Positions 24,775-33,810 of a DNA stretch of 38,142 nucleotides are shown here, one piece after another. Origin of the DNA: Pseudoduganella violacea. Lineage in GTDB: Bacteria; Pseudomonadota; Gammaproteobacteria; Burkholderiales; Burkholderiaceae_D. The stretch is taken from contig NZ_JACHXD010000029.1 of the NCBI RefSeq assembly GCF_014191875.1, positions 1 to 38,142 of the forward strand. The letters are read 5' to 3'. Below the pieces are notes generated by a model, which did not search any database, was not told where the DNA came from, and saw only the letters and a program-made list of their open reading frames with translations. A program made the position numbers and the translations under genes. Every line of letters begins with the position of its first letter. The stretch's first letter is position 1.

Positions 24775-27369
24775 TTACGCCGCCTTTGCCGATTCAAGGA
24801 AGTCCTGGGCGAAGCGCTGCAGCACGCCGCCCGCCTCATAGATCGACACCTCTTCCGCCGTGTCGAGGCGGCAGGTGACAGGCACCTCGACGCGCTCGCC
24901 ATTGCGGCGGTGGATCACCAGGGTCAGATCGGCGCGCGGGGTGCGCTCGCCGATCACGTCATAGCTTTCCGTGCCGTCCAGATTCAAGGTCAGGCGGTTC
25001 ACGCCCGGCTTGAATTCCAGCGGCAGCACGCCCATGCCCACCAGATTGGTGCGGTGGATGCGCTCGAAGCCTTCGGCCACGATGGCTTCCACGCCGGCCA
25101 GGCGCACGCCCTTGGCGGCCCAGTCGCGCGAAGAACCTTGGCCATAGTCGGCACCGGCGATCACGATCAGCGGCTGCTTGCGCTCCATATAGGTCTCGAT
25201 CGCTTCCCACATGCGCATCACCTTGCCCTCGGGCTCGACGCGCGCCAGGGAACCGGCTTTCACCTTGCCGTCTTCCAGCACCATCTCGTTCTTCAGCGTC
25301 GGATTGGCGAAGGTGGCGCGCTGCGCCGTCAGGTGGTCGCCGCGGTGTGTGGCGTAGGAATTGAAGTCCTCTTCCGGCAGGCCCATTTTCGCCAGGTATT
25401 CGCCGGCCGCGCTATCGAGCATGATGGCGTTCGACGGCGACAGGTGGTCGGTGGTGATGTTGTCGCCCAGGACCGCCAGCGGCAGCATGCCTTTCAGCGT
25501 GCGTTCGCCGGCCAGCGCGCCTTCCCAGTAAGGCGGACGGCGGATATAGGTGCTCGGCGCGCGCCAGTCGTACAGCGGGCTGACTTGCTCGCCCGTGTCC
25601 TGCCGTGGCGCGAACATCGGGATATACACTTTGCGGAAGTGGTCGGGCTTGACGCTGGAGGCGACGATGGCGTCGATCTCCGCGTCGCTCGGCCAGATGT
25701 CCTTCAACGTGACCGGCTGGCCGTTGGCGTCGGTGCCCAGCACATCCTTCTCGATATCGAAGCGGATGGTGCCGGCAATCGCGTAAGCCACCACCAGCGG
25801 CGGCGAAGCGAGGAAGGCCTGCTTGGCGTAAGGGTGGATGCGGCCGTCGAAGTTGCGGTTGCCGGAAAGGACGGCGGTGGCGTACAGGTCGCGCTCCACC
25901 ACTTCCTTCTGGATCACCGGATCGAGCGCGCCGGACATGCCGTTGCAGGAGGTGCAGGCATAGGCCACCACGCCGAAGCCCAGCTTTTCCAGATCGGGCA
26001 GCAGGCCCGCTTCTTCCAGGTACAGGGTGACAGCCTTGGAACCGGGCGCCAGCGAACTTTTCACCCAGGGCTTGCGCAGCAGGCCGCGCTGGTTGGCGTT
26101 GCGCGCCAGCAGGCCGGCGGCAATCATATTGCGCGGGTTGTTGGTGTTGGTGCAGCTGGTGATGGCGGCGATGATGACGGCGCCGTCCGGCATCAGGCCC
26201 GGCTCGTTCTCCACCTTACCGCTGATGCCGCGCGCGGCCAGCTCCGAGGTCGGCACGCGCTTGTGCGGATTGGACGGGCCGGCGATATTGCGCACCACGC
26301 TGGACAGGTCGAATTTCAGCACGCGCTCGTATTCGGCCGCTTTCAGGCCATCGGCCCACAGGCCGGTTTCTTTCGCATAGCCCTCCACCAGCGCGACCAG
26401 TTCATCATCGCGGCCGGTCAGCTTCAGGTATTTGATGGTCTGCTCGTCGATGTAGAACATCGCGGCGGTGGCGCCGAATTCGGGCGCCATATTCGAGATG
26501 GTGGCGCGGTCGCCCAGGGTCAGGGCGGCGGCGCCTTCGCCGTAGAACTCCAGGTAGGAGGACACGACTTTTTCCTTGCGCAGGAATTCGGTCAGCGCCA
26601 GCACGGTGTCGGTGGCGGTGATGCCGGGCTGCGGCTTGCCGGTCAGCTCGACGCCGATGATGTCGGGCAGGCGCATCCAGGAGGCGCGGCCCAGCATCAC
26701 GCTTTCCGCTTCCAGGCCGCCGACGCCGATGGCGATCACGCCCAGCGCATCGACCATCGGCGTGTGCGAATCGGTGCCGACCAGGGTGTCGGGGTAAGCC
26801 ACGCCATCGCTGACCTGGATCACCGGCGACATGCGCTCCAGATTGATCTGGTGCAGGATGCCGTTCCCGGGTGGGATCACGTCCACGTTCTTGAAGGCCA
26901 GCTTGGTCCAGTTGATGAAGTCGAAGCGGTCTTCATTACGGCGGTCCTCGATGGCGCGGTTTTTTGCAAAGGCATCGGGATCGAAACCGCCGCATTCCAC
27001 GGCCAGCGAATGGTCGACCACCAGCTGGGTCGGCACCACCGGATTGACCATGGCCGGGTCGCCCCCCTGCTCGGCGATGGCGTCGCGCAGGCCGGCCAGA
27101 TCGACCAGGGCGGTCTGGCCCAGGATGTCGTGGCAGACCACGCGCGCCGGGAACCAGGGGAAATCCAGATCGCGCTTGCGCTCGATCAGTTGCGACAGCG
27201 AGGCGTTCAGCGTCGCGGGTTCGCAGCGGCGCACCAGGTTCTCGGCCAGTACGCGCGAGGTATAGGGCAGCTTGGCGTAGGAGCCGGGCTGGATGGCGTC
27301 GACGGCGGCGCGCGCGTCGAAGTAATCCAGCTTGGTGCCGGGCAGCTGTTTGCGGAATGCGGCGTTCAT
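24775..27369 (-). CDS. acnD: Fe/S-dependent 2-methylisocitrate dehydratase AcnD
   Basis: An 864-residue member of the aconitase superfamily that dehydrates 2-methylcitrate. The [4Fe-4S] ligands are Cys406 (ITSCTNTNNP), Cys472 and Cys475 (ACTSCNG). The C-terminal swivel domain shows GADYGQGSSRDWAAKG. The start MNAAFRKQLPGTKLDYFD is characteristic of AcnD rather than AcnA. The ATG at 27369 follows the prpC stop by one base (TAATATG); an upstream in-frame extension falls inside prpC. It replaces PrpD and needs PrpF. Confidence 0.95.
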   Translation of the reverse strand: MNAAFRKQLPGTKLDYFDARAAVDAIQPGSYAKLPYTSRVLAENLVRRCEPATLNASLSQLIERKRDLDFPWFPARVVCHDILGQTALVDLAGLRDAIAEQGGDPAMVNPVVPTQLVVDHSLAVECGGFDPDAFAKNRAIEDRRNEDRFDFINWTKLAFKNVDVIPPGNGILHQINLERMSPVIQVSDGVAYPDTLVGTDSHTPMVDALGVIAIGVGGLEAESVMLGRASWMRLPDIIGVELTGKPQPGITATDTVLALTEFLRKEKVVSSYLEFYGEGAAALTLGDRATISNMAPEFGATAAMFYIDEQTIKYLKLTGRDDELVALVEGYAKETGLWADGLKAAEYERVLKFDLSSVVRNIAGPSNPHKRVPTSELAARGISGKVENEPGLMPDGAVIIAAITSCTNTNNPRNMIAAGLLARNANQRGLLRKPWVKSSLAPGSKAVTLYLEEAGLLPDLEKLGFGVVAYACTSCNGMSGALDPVIQKEVVERDLYATAVLSGNRNFDGRIHPYAKQAFLASPPLVVAYAIAGTIRFDIEKDVLGTDANGQPVTLKDIWPSDAEIDAIVASSVKPDHFRKVYIPMFAPRQDTGEQVSPLYDWRAPSTYIRRPPYWEGALAGERTLKGMLPLAVLGDNITTDHLSPSNAIMLDSAAGEYLAKMGLPEEDFNSYATHRGDHLTAQRATFANPTLKNEMVLEDGKVKAGSLARVEPEGKVMRMWEAIETYMERKQPLIVIAGADYGQGSSRDWAAKGVRLAGVEAIVAEGFERIHRTNLVGMGVLPLEFKPGVNRLTLNLDGTESYDVIGERTPRADLTLVIHRRNGERVEVPVTCRLDTAEEVSIYEAGGVLQRFAQDFLESAKAA

Positions 27370-27370
27370 A

Positions 27371-28522
27371 TTACTTGCGGTCCTTGATAGGTACGAATTG
27401 CAGGTCTTCGGGGCCAACGTAGTTGGCGCTCGGACGGATGATCTTGTTGTCGATGCGCTGTTCGATCACGTGCGCGGCCCAGCCCGAAGTGCGGCTGATC
27501 ACGAACAGTGGGGTGAACATGGCGGTCGGCACGCCCATCATGTGGTAGGACACGGCGGAGAACCAGTCCAGGTTGGGGAACATCTTCTTGATTTCCCACA
27601 TCACGCTTTCCAGGCGCTCGGCGATGTCGAACATCTTCAGCGAACCGGCTTCCTGCGACAGCTTGCGCGCCACTTCCTTGATGACCTTGTTGCGCGGGTC
27701 GGAGATGGTGTAGACCGGGTGGCCGAAGCCGATCACCACTTCCTTGTTGGCGACGCGGTTGCGGATATCGGCTTCCGCCTCGTCGGCGTTCTCGTAGCGC
27801 TTCTGGATGTCCAGCGCCACTTCGTTGGCGCCGCCGTGTTTCGGGCCGCGCAGCGCGCCGATCGCGCCGGTGATGGCGGAGTGGATGTCGGAACCGGTGC
27901 CGGCGATCACGCGGCTGGTGAAGGTCGAGGCGTTGAATTCGTGCTCCGCGTACAGGATCAGCGAGGTGTGCATGGCCTTGACCCAGGATTCGGAAGGCTT
28001 CTCGCCATGCAGCAGGTGCAGGAAGTGGCCGCCGATGGAGTCGTCGTCGGTTTCCACTTCGATGCGCTTGCCGTTATGGCTGAAGTGATACCAGTACAGC
28101 AGCATGGAGCCGAAGGAAGCCATCAGGCGGTCGGCGATGTCGCGCGCGCCGGCGATATTGTGGTCGTCCTTTTCCGGCAGGGCGCAGCCCAGCACCGAGA
28201 CGCCGGTACGCATCACGTCCATCGGATGGGCGCCGGCCGGCAGCGCTTCCAGCGCCGCCTTCACGGCCTGCGGCAGGCCGCGCAGGGATTTCAGCTTGGC
28301 CTTGTAGCCCTTCAGTTCGGCAGTGGTGGGCAGCTTGCCATGCACCAGCAGATAGGCGATTTCCTCGAATTCGCAGCTGTCGGCCACGTCCAGAATGTCA
28401 TAGCCGCGGTAGTGCAGGTCATTGCCGGTCTTGCCGACGGAGCACAGGGCGGTATTGCCGGCCGCAACGCCGGACAGGGCGACGGATTTTTTAGGTTTGA
28501 AGGTTGCTGCTTGCTCGGTCAT
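27371..28522 (-). CDS. prpC: 2-methylcitrate synthase
   Basis: A 383-residue type I citrate-synthase-fold enzyme that condenses propionyl-CoA with oxaloacetate. The family motifs are GYDILDVADSCEFEEIAYLL, the catalytic His in GALRGPKHGGANE, GFGHPVYT and the Asp-containing NLDWFSAVSYH. The N terminus with SVALSGVAAGNTALCSVGK is typical of PrpC and separates it from housekeeping citrate synthase. It sits 20 bases after prpB. Confidence 0.96.
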   Translation of the reverse strand: MTEQAATFKPKKSVALSGVAAGNTALCSVGKTGNDLHYRGYDILDVADSCEFEEIAYLLVHGKLPTTAELKGYKAKLKSLRGLPQAVKAALEALPAGAHPMDVMRTGVSVLGCALPEKDDHNIAGARDIADRLMASFGSMLLYWYHFSHNGKRIEVETDDDSIGGHFLHLLHGEKPSESWVKAMHTSLILYAEHEFNASTFTSRVIAGTGSDIHSAITGAIGALRGPKHGGANEVALDIQKRYENADEAEADIRNRVANKEVVIGFGHPVYTISDPRNKVIKEVARKLSQEAGSLKMFDIAERLESVMWEIKKMFPNLDWFSAVSYHMMGVPTAMFTPLFVISRTSGWAAHVIEQRIDNKIIRPSANYVGPEDLQFVPIKDRK

Positions 28523-28542
28523 CTCTACTCTCCTCTATGCGA

Positions 28543-29430
28543 TTACTTTTTCTGCGCCGCGAACAGCGCATCCAGCTTTTGCTCAAAATCGTGATAGTTG
28601 ATGCGTTCATACAGTTCGGCGCGGGTCTGCATGGTGTCCAGCACGGCCTTTTGCGAACCGTCGCGGCGGATGGCGCCGTACACATTCTCGGCCGCCTTGT
28701 TCATGGCACGGAAGGCCGACAAGGGATACAGCACCAGGCCGACGTCGGCCGATTTCAGTTCGTCCACCGTGAACAGCGGGGTGGAGCCGAATTCGGTGAT
28801 ATTCGCCAGCACCGGCACTTTCACCGCGTTGGCGAATTGCTTGTACATGGCCAGTTCGGTCATCGCTTCCGGGAAGATCATGTCGGCGCCGGCTTCCACG
28901 CAGGCGATGGCGCGCTCGATGGCCGCGTCCAGGCCTTCCACGGCCAGCGCGTCGGTCCGCGCCATGATGACGAAGTTTTCATCGGTGCGGGCATCGACGG
29001 CGGCCTTGATGCGGTCCACCATTTCAGTCTTGCTCACGATTTCCTTGCCGGGACGGTGGCCGCAGCGCTTGGCGCCGACCTGGTCTTCGATGTGCATGGC
29101 GGCGGCGCCGAACTTGATCATGGACTTGACGGTGCGCGCCACGTTGAAGGCGGAAGCGCCGAAGCCAGTATCGACGTCGACCAGCAGCGGCAGGTCGCAC
29201 ACGTCGGTAATGCGGCGCACATCGGTCAGCACGTCGTCCAGATTGGAGATGCCCAGGTCGGGCAGGCCGAGCGAGCCGGCGGCGACGCCGCCGCCGGACA
29301 GATAGATGGCGCGGAAGCCGGCGCGCTTGGCGAGCAGGGCGTGGTTGGCGTTGATCGCGCCCACCACTTGCAGCGGGGATTCTTCCTGCACGGCCTTGCG
29401 GAAGGCGGCGCCTGCGGAGTATTGGCTCAT
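28543..29430 (-). CDS. prpB: 2-methylisocitrate lyase
   Basis: A 295-residue lyase of the isocitrate lyase/PEP mutase fold that splits 2-methylisocitrate to pyruvate and succinate. The catalytic motif KRCGH (121-125, with Cys123) is intact, along with DVDTGFG and EDQVGAK for metal binding. The ATG at 29430 follows AAGG; the open frame extends 53 codons upstream through the promoter region and is not coding there. First gene of the operon, expressed from the sigma-54 promoter at 29473-29487. Confidence 0.96.
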   Translation of the reverse strand: MSQYSAGAAFRKAVQEESPLQVVGAINANHALLAKRAGFRAIYLSGGGVAAGSLGLPDLGISNLDDVLTDVRRITDVCDLPLLVDVDTGFGASAFNVARTVKSMIKFGAAAMHIEDQVGAKRCGHRPGKEIVSKTEMVDRIKAAVDARTDENFVIMARTDALAVEGLDAAIERAIACVEAGADMIFPEAMTELAMYKQFANAVKVPVLANITEFGSTPLFTVDELKSADVGLVLYPLSAFRAMNKAAENVYGAIRRDGSQKAVLDTMQTRAELYERINYHDFEQKLDALFAAQKK

Positions 29431-29472
29431 GAAGACCTTTCTCAATGGAACGTTGGTATGGCCTGCTTTAAC

Positions 29473-29487
29473 GCAAAAGCCATGCCA
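29473..29487 (-). promoter_or_regulatory. Sigma-54 promoter of the prp operon
   Basis: On the minus strand the sequence is TGGCATG-N4-TTGC, matching the -24/-12 consensus TGGCAYG-N4-TTGC at every fixed base with exact spacing. Transcription would start near 29461, about 30 bases before prpB. This fits PrpR being a sigma-54 activator. Confidence 0.85.
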
Positions 29488-29516
29488 GCTTTGCCTTGCA
29501 GATAAAAATGCATAAA

Positions 29517-29529
29517 AATCAGCGACTTG
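29517..29529 (+). promoter_or_regulatory. Consensus IHF-binding site
   Basis: AATCAGCGACTTG matches the IHF consensus WATCARNNNNTTR at every specified base and has an A-rich tract at 29501-29518 beside it. It sits between the sigma-54 promoter and the TGAAACAT repeats, where DNA bending would bring the bound activator to the polymerase. Function is inferred. Confidence 0.55.
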
Positions 29530-29565
29530 TGAGTGGCAACGCAACACGATCGCCCTCTGCGCGCA

Positions 29566-29611
29566 TTTCAAGCTGAAACATTGAAACATCCTTGAACTAT
29601 AATTGAAACAT
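29566..29611. promoter_or_regulatory. Candidate PrpR enhancer with TGAAACAT repeats
   Basis: TGAAACAT occurs three times (29574-29581, 29582-29589, 29604-29611); the first two are directly joined, and the first is the right half of TTTCA-AGC-TGAAA (29566-29578). The cluster is about 105-150 bases upstream of the predicted prpB start, a typical enhancer distance, and overlaps the prpR promoter and start codon, suggesting autoregulation. Binding by PrpR is inferred. Confidence 0.6.
29598..29603 (+). promoter_or_regulatory. -10 box just upstream of prpR
   Basis: A perfect TATAAT lies six bases before the prpR ATG. Its best -35 partner is weak (CTGAAA, 29573-29578, spacer 19). If used, transcription would start at or next to the A of the ATG, giving a leaderless message; no ribosome site is visible. 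Confidence 0.5.
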
Positions 29612-31238
29612 GCGCCATTCCACTCCCCTGCCCCTGGACAGCAACGACAAGCCGGTCATCTGGACGGTTTCCGTTTCGCGCCTGTCCGAACTGTTCCGCG
29701 ACATCACGCTGGAATACGATGCCCTCGCCACCATCGAGCCGATCAACCTGGGCTTCGACGAGGCGGCGCGCCATATCCGCGAACGCATGGCGACGGAGCG
29801 CTGCGACGCGGTGATCGCGGCGGGCTCGAACGCGGCGTACCTGAAAGGCCGGCTCTCGGTGCCGGTGGTAATCGCCAAGGCATCCGGCTTCGACATGATG
29901 CAGGCGCTGGCCAGGGCGCGCCGCGTCTCGGAGCGCATTGGCGTCATCACCTACCAGGACCAGATGCCGGAACTGGCCGAATTCGCCGCCACCTTCGGCG
30001 TGCAGATCGCCCAGCGCACCTATGCCACCGAAGAGGATGCGCGCGCCCAGATCAATGATCTGAAGGCCGCCGGCATCAAGGCTATCGTCGGCGCGGGCCT
30101 GATCACCGACCTGGCCGAGGAGGCCGGATTGACCGGCGTGTTTGTCTACTCGGCCGCCTCGATCCGCCAGGCTTTCGACGATGCGCTGGAGATGGCGCGC
30201 CTGGCGCAGCTGGAATCGAACCGGGGACGGCGCACCGTGGTGGCTGATACGCTGCGCGCCAAGCATGGCCTGAACGATCTGCGCGGCGAATCGGCGGCGA
30301 TGGAAAAGGTGCGCCAGGCCGTGGTGCTATACGCAAAATCGCCGGCCACGGTGCTGATCCAGGGCGAAACCGGCAGCGGCAAGGAGCTCGTGGCGCAAGC
30401 CATCCACCGCGAAAGCCCGCGCGTGCTGGGCGTGAACCGTCCCTTCGTGGCGGTGAACTGCGGCGCGATCGCCGAATCGCTGCTGGAATCGGAATTGTTC
30501 GGCCACGAGGAAGGCGCCTTCACCGGCGCGCGGCGCGGCGGCCACGCCGGCCTATTCGAAGCGGCCAACCGCGGCACCCTCTTCCTCGACGAGATCGGCG
30601 AAATGCCGCTTACCCTGCAAACCCGCCTGCTGCGCGTGCTGGAAGAGCGCGAGGTGGTGCGCGTGGGCGGTACGCGGCCTATCGCCGTCAATGTGCGCAT
30701 CATCAGCGCCACTCACTGCGATCTGGAACAACGGGTGCGCGAAGGCCGCTTCCGCGCCGACCTGTTCTATCGGCTGGCCGTGTTGCGCATGGCGCTGCCG
30801 CCGCTGCGCGAACGCGGCGCCGACATCGTGCCGCTGGCCGAATGGTCGCTGAAGAATGCGCTGGCAGCGCTGGGCGCGCGCCCCCATCCCAATCTGCACG
30901 CCGAGGTGGCGGCCTGCACACCGCTGCTGGCACGCTACAACTGGCCCGGCAATGTGCGCGAGCTGCGCAACCTGACCGAACGCCTGGCCCTCTTCCTGGC
31001 CGCTGAACCGCTGCAGGCGCTGACGCCGGGTTTCGTGCTGGGCGTGGCGCCGGAACTGGCCGGCTTCGCAACTGCCCCCGCGATCGCAGCCGCAGCGCCC
31101 GGCGGCAATGGCCGGGAAAGCGTCAGCGAAGTGTTGGCCCGCTTCGGCGGACGGCGCGACGCGGCGGCGGCTTACCTCGGTATCAGCCGCACCACCCTGT
31201 GGCGCCGCTTGCGCGAGGAAGACGCGGATCTCGCCTGA
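29610..31238 (+). CDS. prpR: Propionate catabolism sigma-54 activator PrpR
   Basis: A 542-residue enhancer-binding activator. The N-terminal PrpR_N sensing domain (about 15-190) is known in the family to respond to 2-methylcitrate. The AAA+ domain has Walker A GETGSGKE (252-259), the sigma-54-contacting GAFTGA (302-307), Walker B LFLDEIG and the arginine-finger region. A Fis-type HTH lies at the C terminus (DAAAAYLGISRTTLWRRL). All parts for activating sigma-54 polymerase are intact. It is divergent from prpB. The ATG at 29610 has no ribosome site, and no other start is near. Confidence 0.95.
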   Translation: MRHSTPLPLDSNDKPVIWTVSVSRLSELFRDITLEYDALATIEPINLGFDEAARHIRERMATERCDAVIAAGSNAAYLKGRLSVPVVIAKASGFDMMQALARARRVSERIGVITYQDQMPELAEFAATFGVQIAQRTYATEEDARAQINDLKAAGIKAIVGAGLITDLAEEAGLTGVFVYSAASIRQAFDDALEMARLAQLESNRGRRTVVADTLRAKHGLNDLRGESAAMEKVRQAVVLYAKSPATVLIQGETGSGKELVAQAIHRESPRVLGVNRPFVAVNCGAIAESLLESELFGHEEGAFTGARRGGHAGLFEAANRGTLFLDEIGEMPLTLQTRLLRVLEEREVVRVGGTRPIAVNVRIISATHCDLEQRVREGRFRADLFYRLAVLRMALPPLRERGADIVPLAEWSLKNALAALGARPHPNLHAEVAACTPLLARYNWPGNVRELRNLTERLALFLAAEPLQALTPGFVLGVAPELAGFATAPAIAAAAPGGNGRESVSEVLARFGGRRDAAAAYLGISRTTLWRRLREEDADLA

Positions 31239-31309
31239 ACCCTCTTCCGCGCGCCCCATCCTTACGGCCAAGTCTACAATCGGCCTGGGATCAGCCGCTG
31301 GAGGACCGC

Positions 31310-31795
31310 ATGAGCGCACAAGCCGATCAGGACTGCGAAAAGGAAACGCTGAAAGAACAGATGGCGCGCATCGTCGAGGAAGCGCGCATGGTGCTGCCTG
31401 GTATCCAGGCGCTGTTCGGCTTTCAGACCATCGCTGTCTTCAACGAACGCTTCAACGACCTGCCCATGTACGCCCAGGACTGCCATGTGGCAGCCCTGGC
31501 CCTGGTGGTGATCGCCATTTCCCTGATCATGATGCCCGCCGCCTACCACCGCCTGGCCGAACCGCAGCTCATTTCCCGGCGCGGCATCAAGGTTTCGGCG
31601 CGCGCCATCTGCTATGCGCTGGCGCCGCTAGCCGGGGCACTAGCACTGGATGTCTTTGTGGTGCTGCACGCGGTGACGGACGATCTGTCCCTCAGCGCCA
31701 GCGGCGGCATCGGCACCTTCTTATTGCTGATCACCCTGTGGTTTGCCTATCCTTTGCACGCGCGCCGCAGCCGCCACCCCGAAATAGGCGATTGA
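31310..31795 (+). CDS. DUF6328-like small membrane protein
   Basis: A 161-residue inner-membrane protein. A cytoplasmic helical N terminus (KEQMARIVEEARMVLPGIQALFGFQ) runs into about three or four hydrophobic helices (about 30-45, 61-81, 99-122 and 130-148). The LPGIQALFGFQTIAVFNERF segment matches what I recall of DUF6328 proteins, which have no known function. ATG 31310 follows GGAGG; the frame extends upstream into the prpR end without a start site. It stands between prpR and the hydrolase with no evident link to either. Confidence 0.75.
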   Translation: MSAQADQDCEKETLKEQMARIVEEARMVLPGIQALFGFQTIAVFNERFNDLPMYAQDCHVAALALVVIAISLIMMPAAYHRLAEPQLISRRGIKVSARAICYALAPLAGALALDVFVVLHAVTDDLSLSASGGIGTFLLLITLWFAYPLHARRSRHPEIGD

Positions 31796-31888
31796 CGCCA
31801 CTCATCCTCGATACGCGCCGCTCATCACGACGGCGCTCGCCGCCGCTGCATACGGCCGATAAAGTACGTTTCACAAGAAGGAAACACC

Positions 31889-32761
31889 ATGAAACGTCCA
31901 ATCACCCACACCGTCAAAGTTCTGCTGGCCGCATCGGCCATGATTTTGAGCGCCGCCCCGGCCCTTGCCGCCAAGGCCTTCAAGGTCGAAGTGACGGGCC
32001 AAGGTCTGCCCTTAATCCTGATTCCCGGCCTGGCTTCTTCCGGCGAGGTGTGGCAAGGCACGGTCAAGCGCTTTTGCGGCGCGCGCCAATGCCATGTACT
32101 GACCCTGGCCGGCTTCGCAGGCCAACCCGCCATCGAGCAAGCGCTACTGCCCGCCGTCGAGGAGGAGTTGGCGGCCTATATCAGCGCCAACAAGCTGGAA
32201 AAACCGGTGATCGTGGGCCATAGCCTGGGCGGCTTTGTGGCGCTGAAGCTGGCCAGCGACCATCCGGACAAGGTGGGCCGCCTGGTCATCGTCGATTCCC
32301 TGCCCGCCCTGGGCGCGACGCAAATGCCGGACATCACCTTGGAGCAGTTGCAAAGCCAGGCGGCGCGCATGCGCGACGGCATGCTGGCGCAGGATGAGGC
32401 CACGCGCGCCCTCTCGCAAAAGCGCACCGTCGGCGCGATGGTGACGGCGCCGGCCGATGCCGAACGCATTATCGGCTGGGGCCAGCAATCCGACCGCAAG
32501 ACCGTGGCGAGCGCCATGTACCAGCTGATGTCCAGCGATCTGCGCGGCGATCTGGCACGCATCAAGGCGCCCACGCTGGTGCTGGGCACCTGGATCGCCT
32601 ACAAGGACTATGCGCCGCGCGCCGCGATTGCAGAGACATTCAAGGCGCAATATGCGAAACTGGGCGGCGCACAAATCGAGCTGGCCGATACGGCCCGCCA
32701 CTTCGTCATGTACGACGATCCTGAATGGATGTATACCCGCATGGAGCAATTCCTCAAATGA
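31889..32761 (+). CDS. Exported alpha/beta hydrolase
   Basis: A 290-residue hydrolase with a signal peptide (about 1-28, cleavage near ALA) and an alpha/beta-hydrolase fold. The oxyanion region is LILIPGLASSGEVW, the nucleophile is Ser112 in GHSLGG, and the likely catalytic His is His271 (DTARHFVMYDD). Two cysteines (63, 68) could form a disulfide. The substrate is unknown; esterase or lipase-type chemistry is likely. Its last codons overlap the sensor kinase start by ATGA, so the hydrolase is translated together with a two-component system. Start ATG 31889 follows AAGGAA. Confidence 0.88.
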   Translation: MKRPITHTVKVLLAASAMILSAAPALAAKAFKVEVTGQGLPLILIPGLASSGEVWQGTVKRFCGARQCHVLTLAGFAGQPAIEQALLPAVEEELAAYISANKLEKPVIVGHSLGGFVALKLASDHPDKVGRLVIVDSLPALGATQMPDITLEQLQSQAARMRDGMLAQDEATRALSQKRTVGAMVTAPADAERIIGWGQQSDRKTVASAMYQLMSSDLRGDLARIKAPTLVLGTWIAYKDYAPRAAIAETFKAQYAKLGGAQIELADTARHFVMYDDPEWMYTRMEQFLK

Positions 32762-33810
32762 GCAGCAGCGCCGCCCAGCCCGCAAGCGCGCCGCAGCCGC
32801 CCTTGCTGGCGCGCCTGAACTGGTACTGGATCTGCCAGCTGGGCGGCTGGCTGCTGGTCGGCCTGGCCAATCTAGTGCTCTACGCCAAACTGATGTCTGG
32901 CACGCAGCTGGTCTGCCTGTGGATGGCCATCAGCGGCATCATCATCAGCCATCTGTGGCGCGTCTTCACCAAGCGGCGCGGCTGGGTGGCAAAGGGCATG
33001 AACTGGAAGCTGGCCCTCTACTCCTTCCTGGTCCTGGGGCCGCTGCAAACCGTCAGCGTGGCGCTGGTCATTCACGTCCTGCTGCAAAGGGTCAGCGATC
33101 TAAGCTGGCTGCCCATCACCCTGATCGTGTGGGGCAGCACTTTCCTGGGCTGGAATATCTGCTACTCGATGGCGCTGTCCATGCGCCGCGCCAACCGCTT
33201 TGAAGCGGAAACCCTGCGTCTTGAACTGCTGGCCAAGGACGCGGAACTGCGCGCCCTGCAAGCCCAGGTCAATCCGCATTTCTTCTTCAATAGCCTGAAC
33301 AGCGTGCGCGCCCTGATTTACGAGAACCGCGATGCGGCGGCCCTGATGATCGACCAGTTGGCGGCGCTGATGCGCTACACCCTGCAATCGGATCAAGCCG
33401 ATACCGTGAAGCTGGCGCAGGAACTGGAGGCAGTGCAAGCCTATCTGGCCATCGAAAAGATTCGTTTTGAAGACAGGTTGCGGGTAAGGATCGATGTGGA
33501 GGATGGAATGGAAAATGTGGCGGTGCCGCCAATGTCGGTGCAGACCCTGGTCGAGAATGCGGTGAAGTATGGCGTTGAAATGAGCGCCAGCGGCAGCGAG
33601 ATCCGCATCCGGGCGCGGCATGGCGACGGAATCAGCGTGATCGAAGTGGCGAATGCCGGCGCGATCCGTCCCTTCTCCAATTCCACCCACGTCGGCCTGG
33701 CGAATGCGCGCAAGCGCCTGATGCTGGCCATGGGCAAGGAAGCCAGCCTGGATCTGAGCGAGAGCGAAGGCTGGGTGCGCGCCACCATGCAATTGCCGGT
33801 GGCCGCATGA
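32758..33810 (+). CDS. LytS/AlgZ-type sensor histidine kinase (second pair)
   Basis: A 350-residue inner-membrane kinase. Four hydrophobic helices (about 28-45, 52-67, 86-108 and 118-140) form the sensor part, with no periplasmic domain to speak of. A short coiled linker leads to the His_kinase domain with phospho-acceptor His174 in LQAQVNPHFFFNSLNS. The ATPase carries LVENAVKYG and a degenerate glycine region (VGLANARKRL). The ATG at 32758 overlaps the hydrolase stop; the frame continues upstream inside the hydrolase gene. It overlaps the response regulator by four bases, a tightly coupled pair. Confidence 0.9.
   Translation: MSSSAAQPASAPQPPLLARLNWYWICQLGGWLLVGLANLVLYAKLMSGTQLVCLWMAISGIIISHLWRVFTKRRGWVAKGMNWKLALYSFLVLGPLQTVSVALVIHVLLQRVSDLSWLPITLIVWGSTFLGWNICYSMALSMRRANRFEAETLRLELLAKDAELRALQAQVNPHFFFNSLNSVRALIYENRDAAALMIDQLAALMRYTLQSDQADTVKLAQELEAVQAYLAIEKIRFEDRLRVRIDVEDGMENVAVPPMSVQTLVENAVKYGVEMSASGSEIRIRARHGDGISVIEVANAGAIRPFSNSTHVGLANARKRLMLAMGKEASLDLSESEGWVRATMQLPVAA

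Noticed and set aside
24910..27387. Long plus-strand open frame opposite acnD
   Set aside because: Same antisense artefact of high GC at third positions; AcnD motifs and operon spacing settle the strand.
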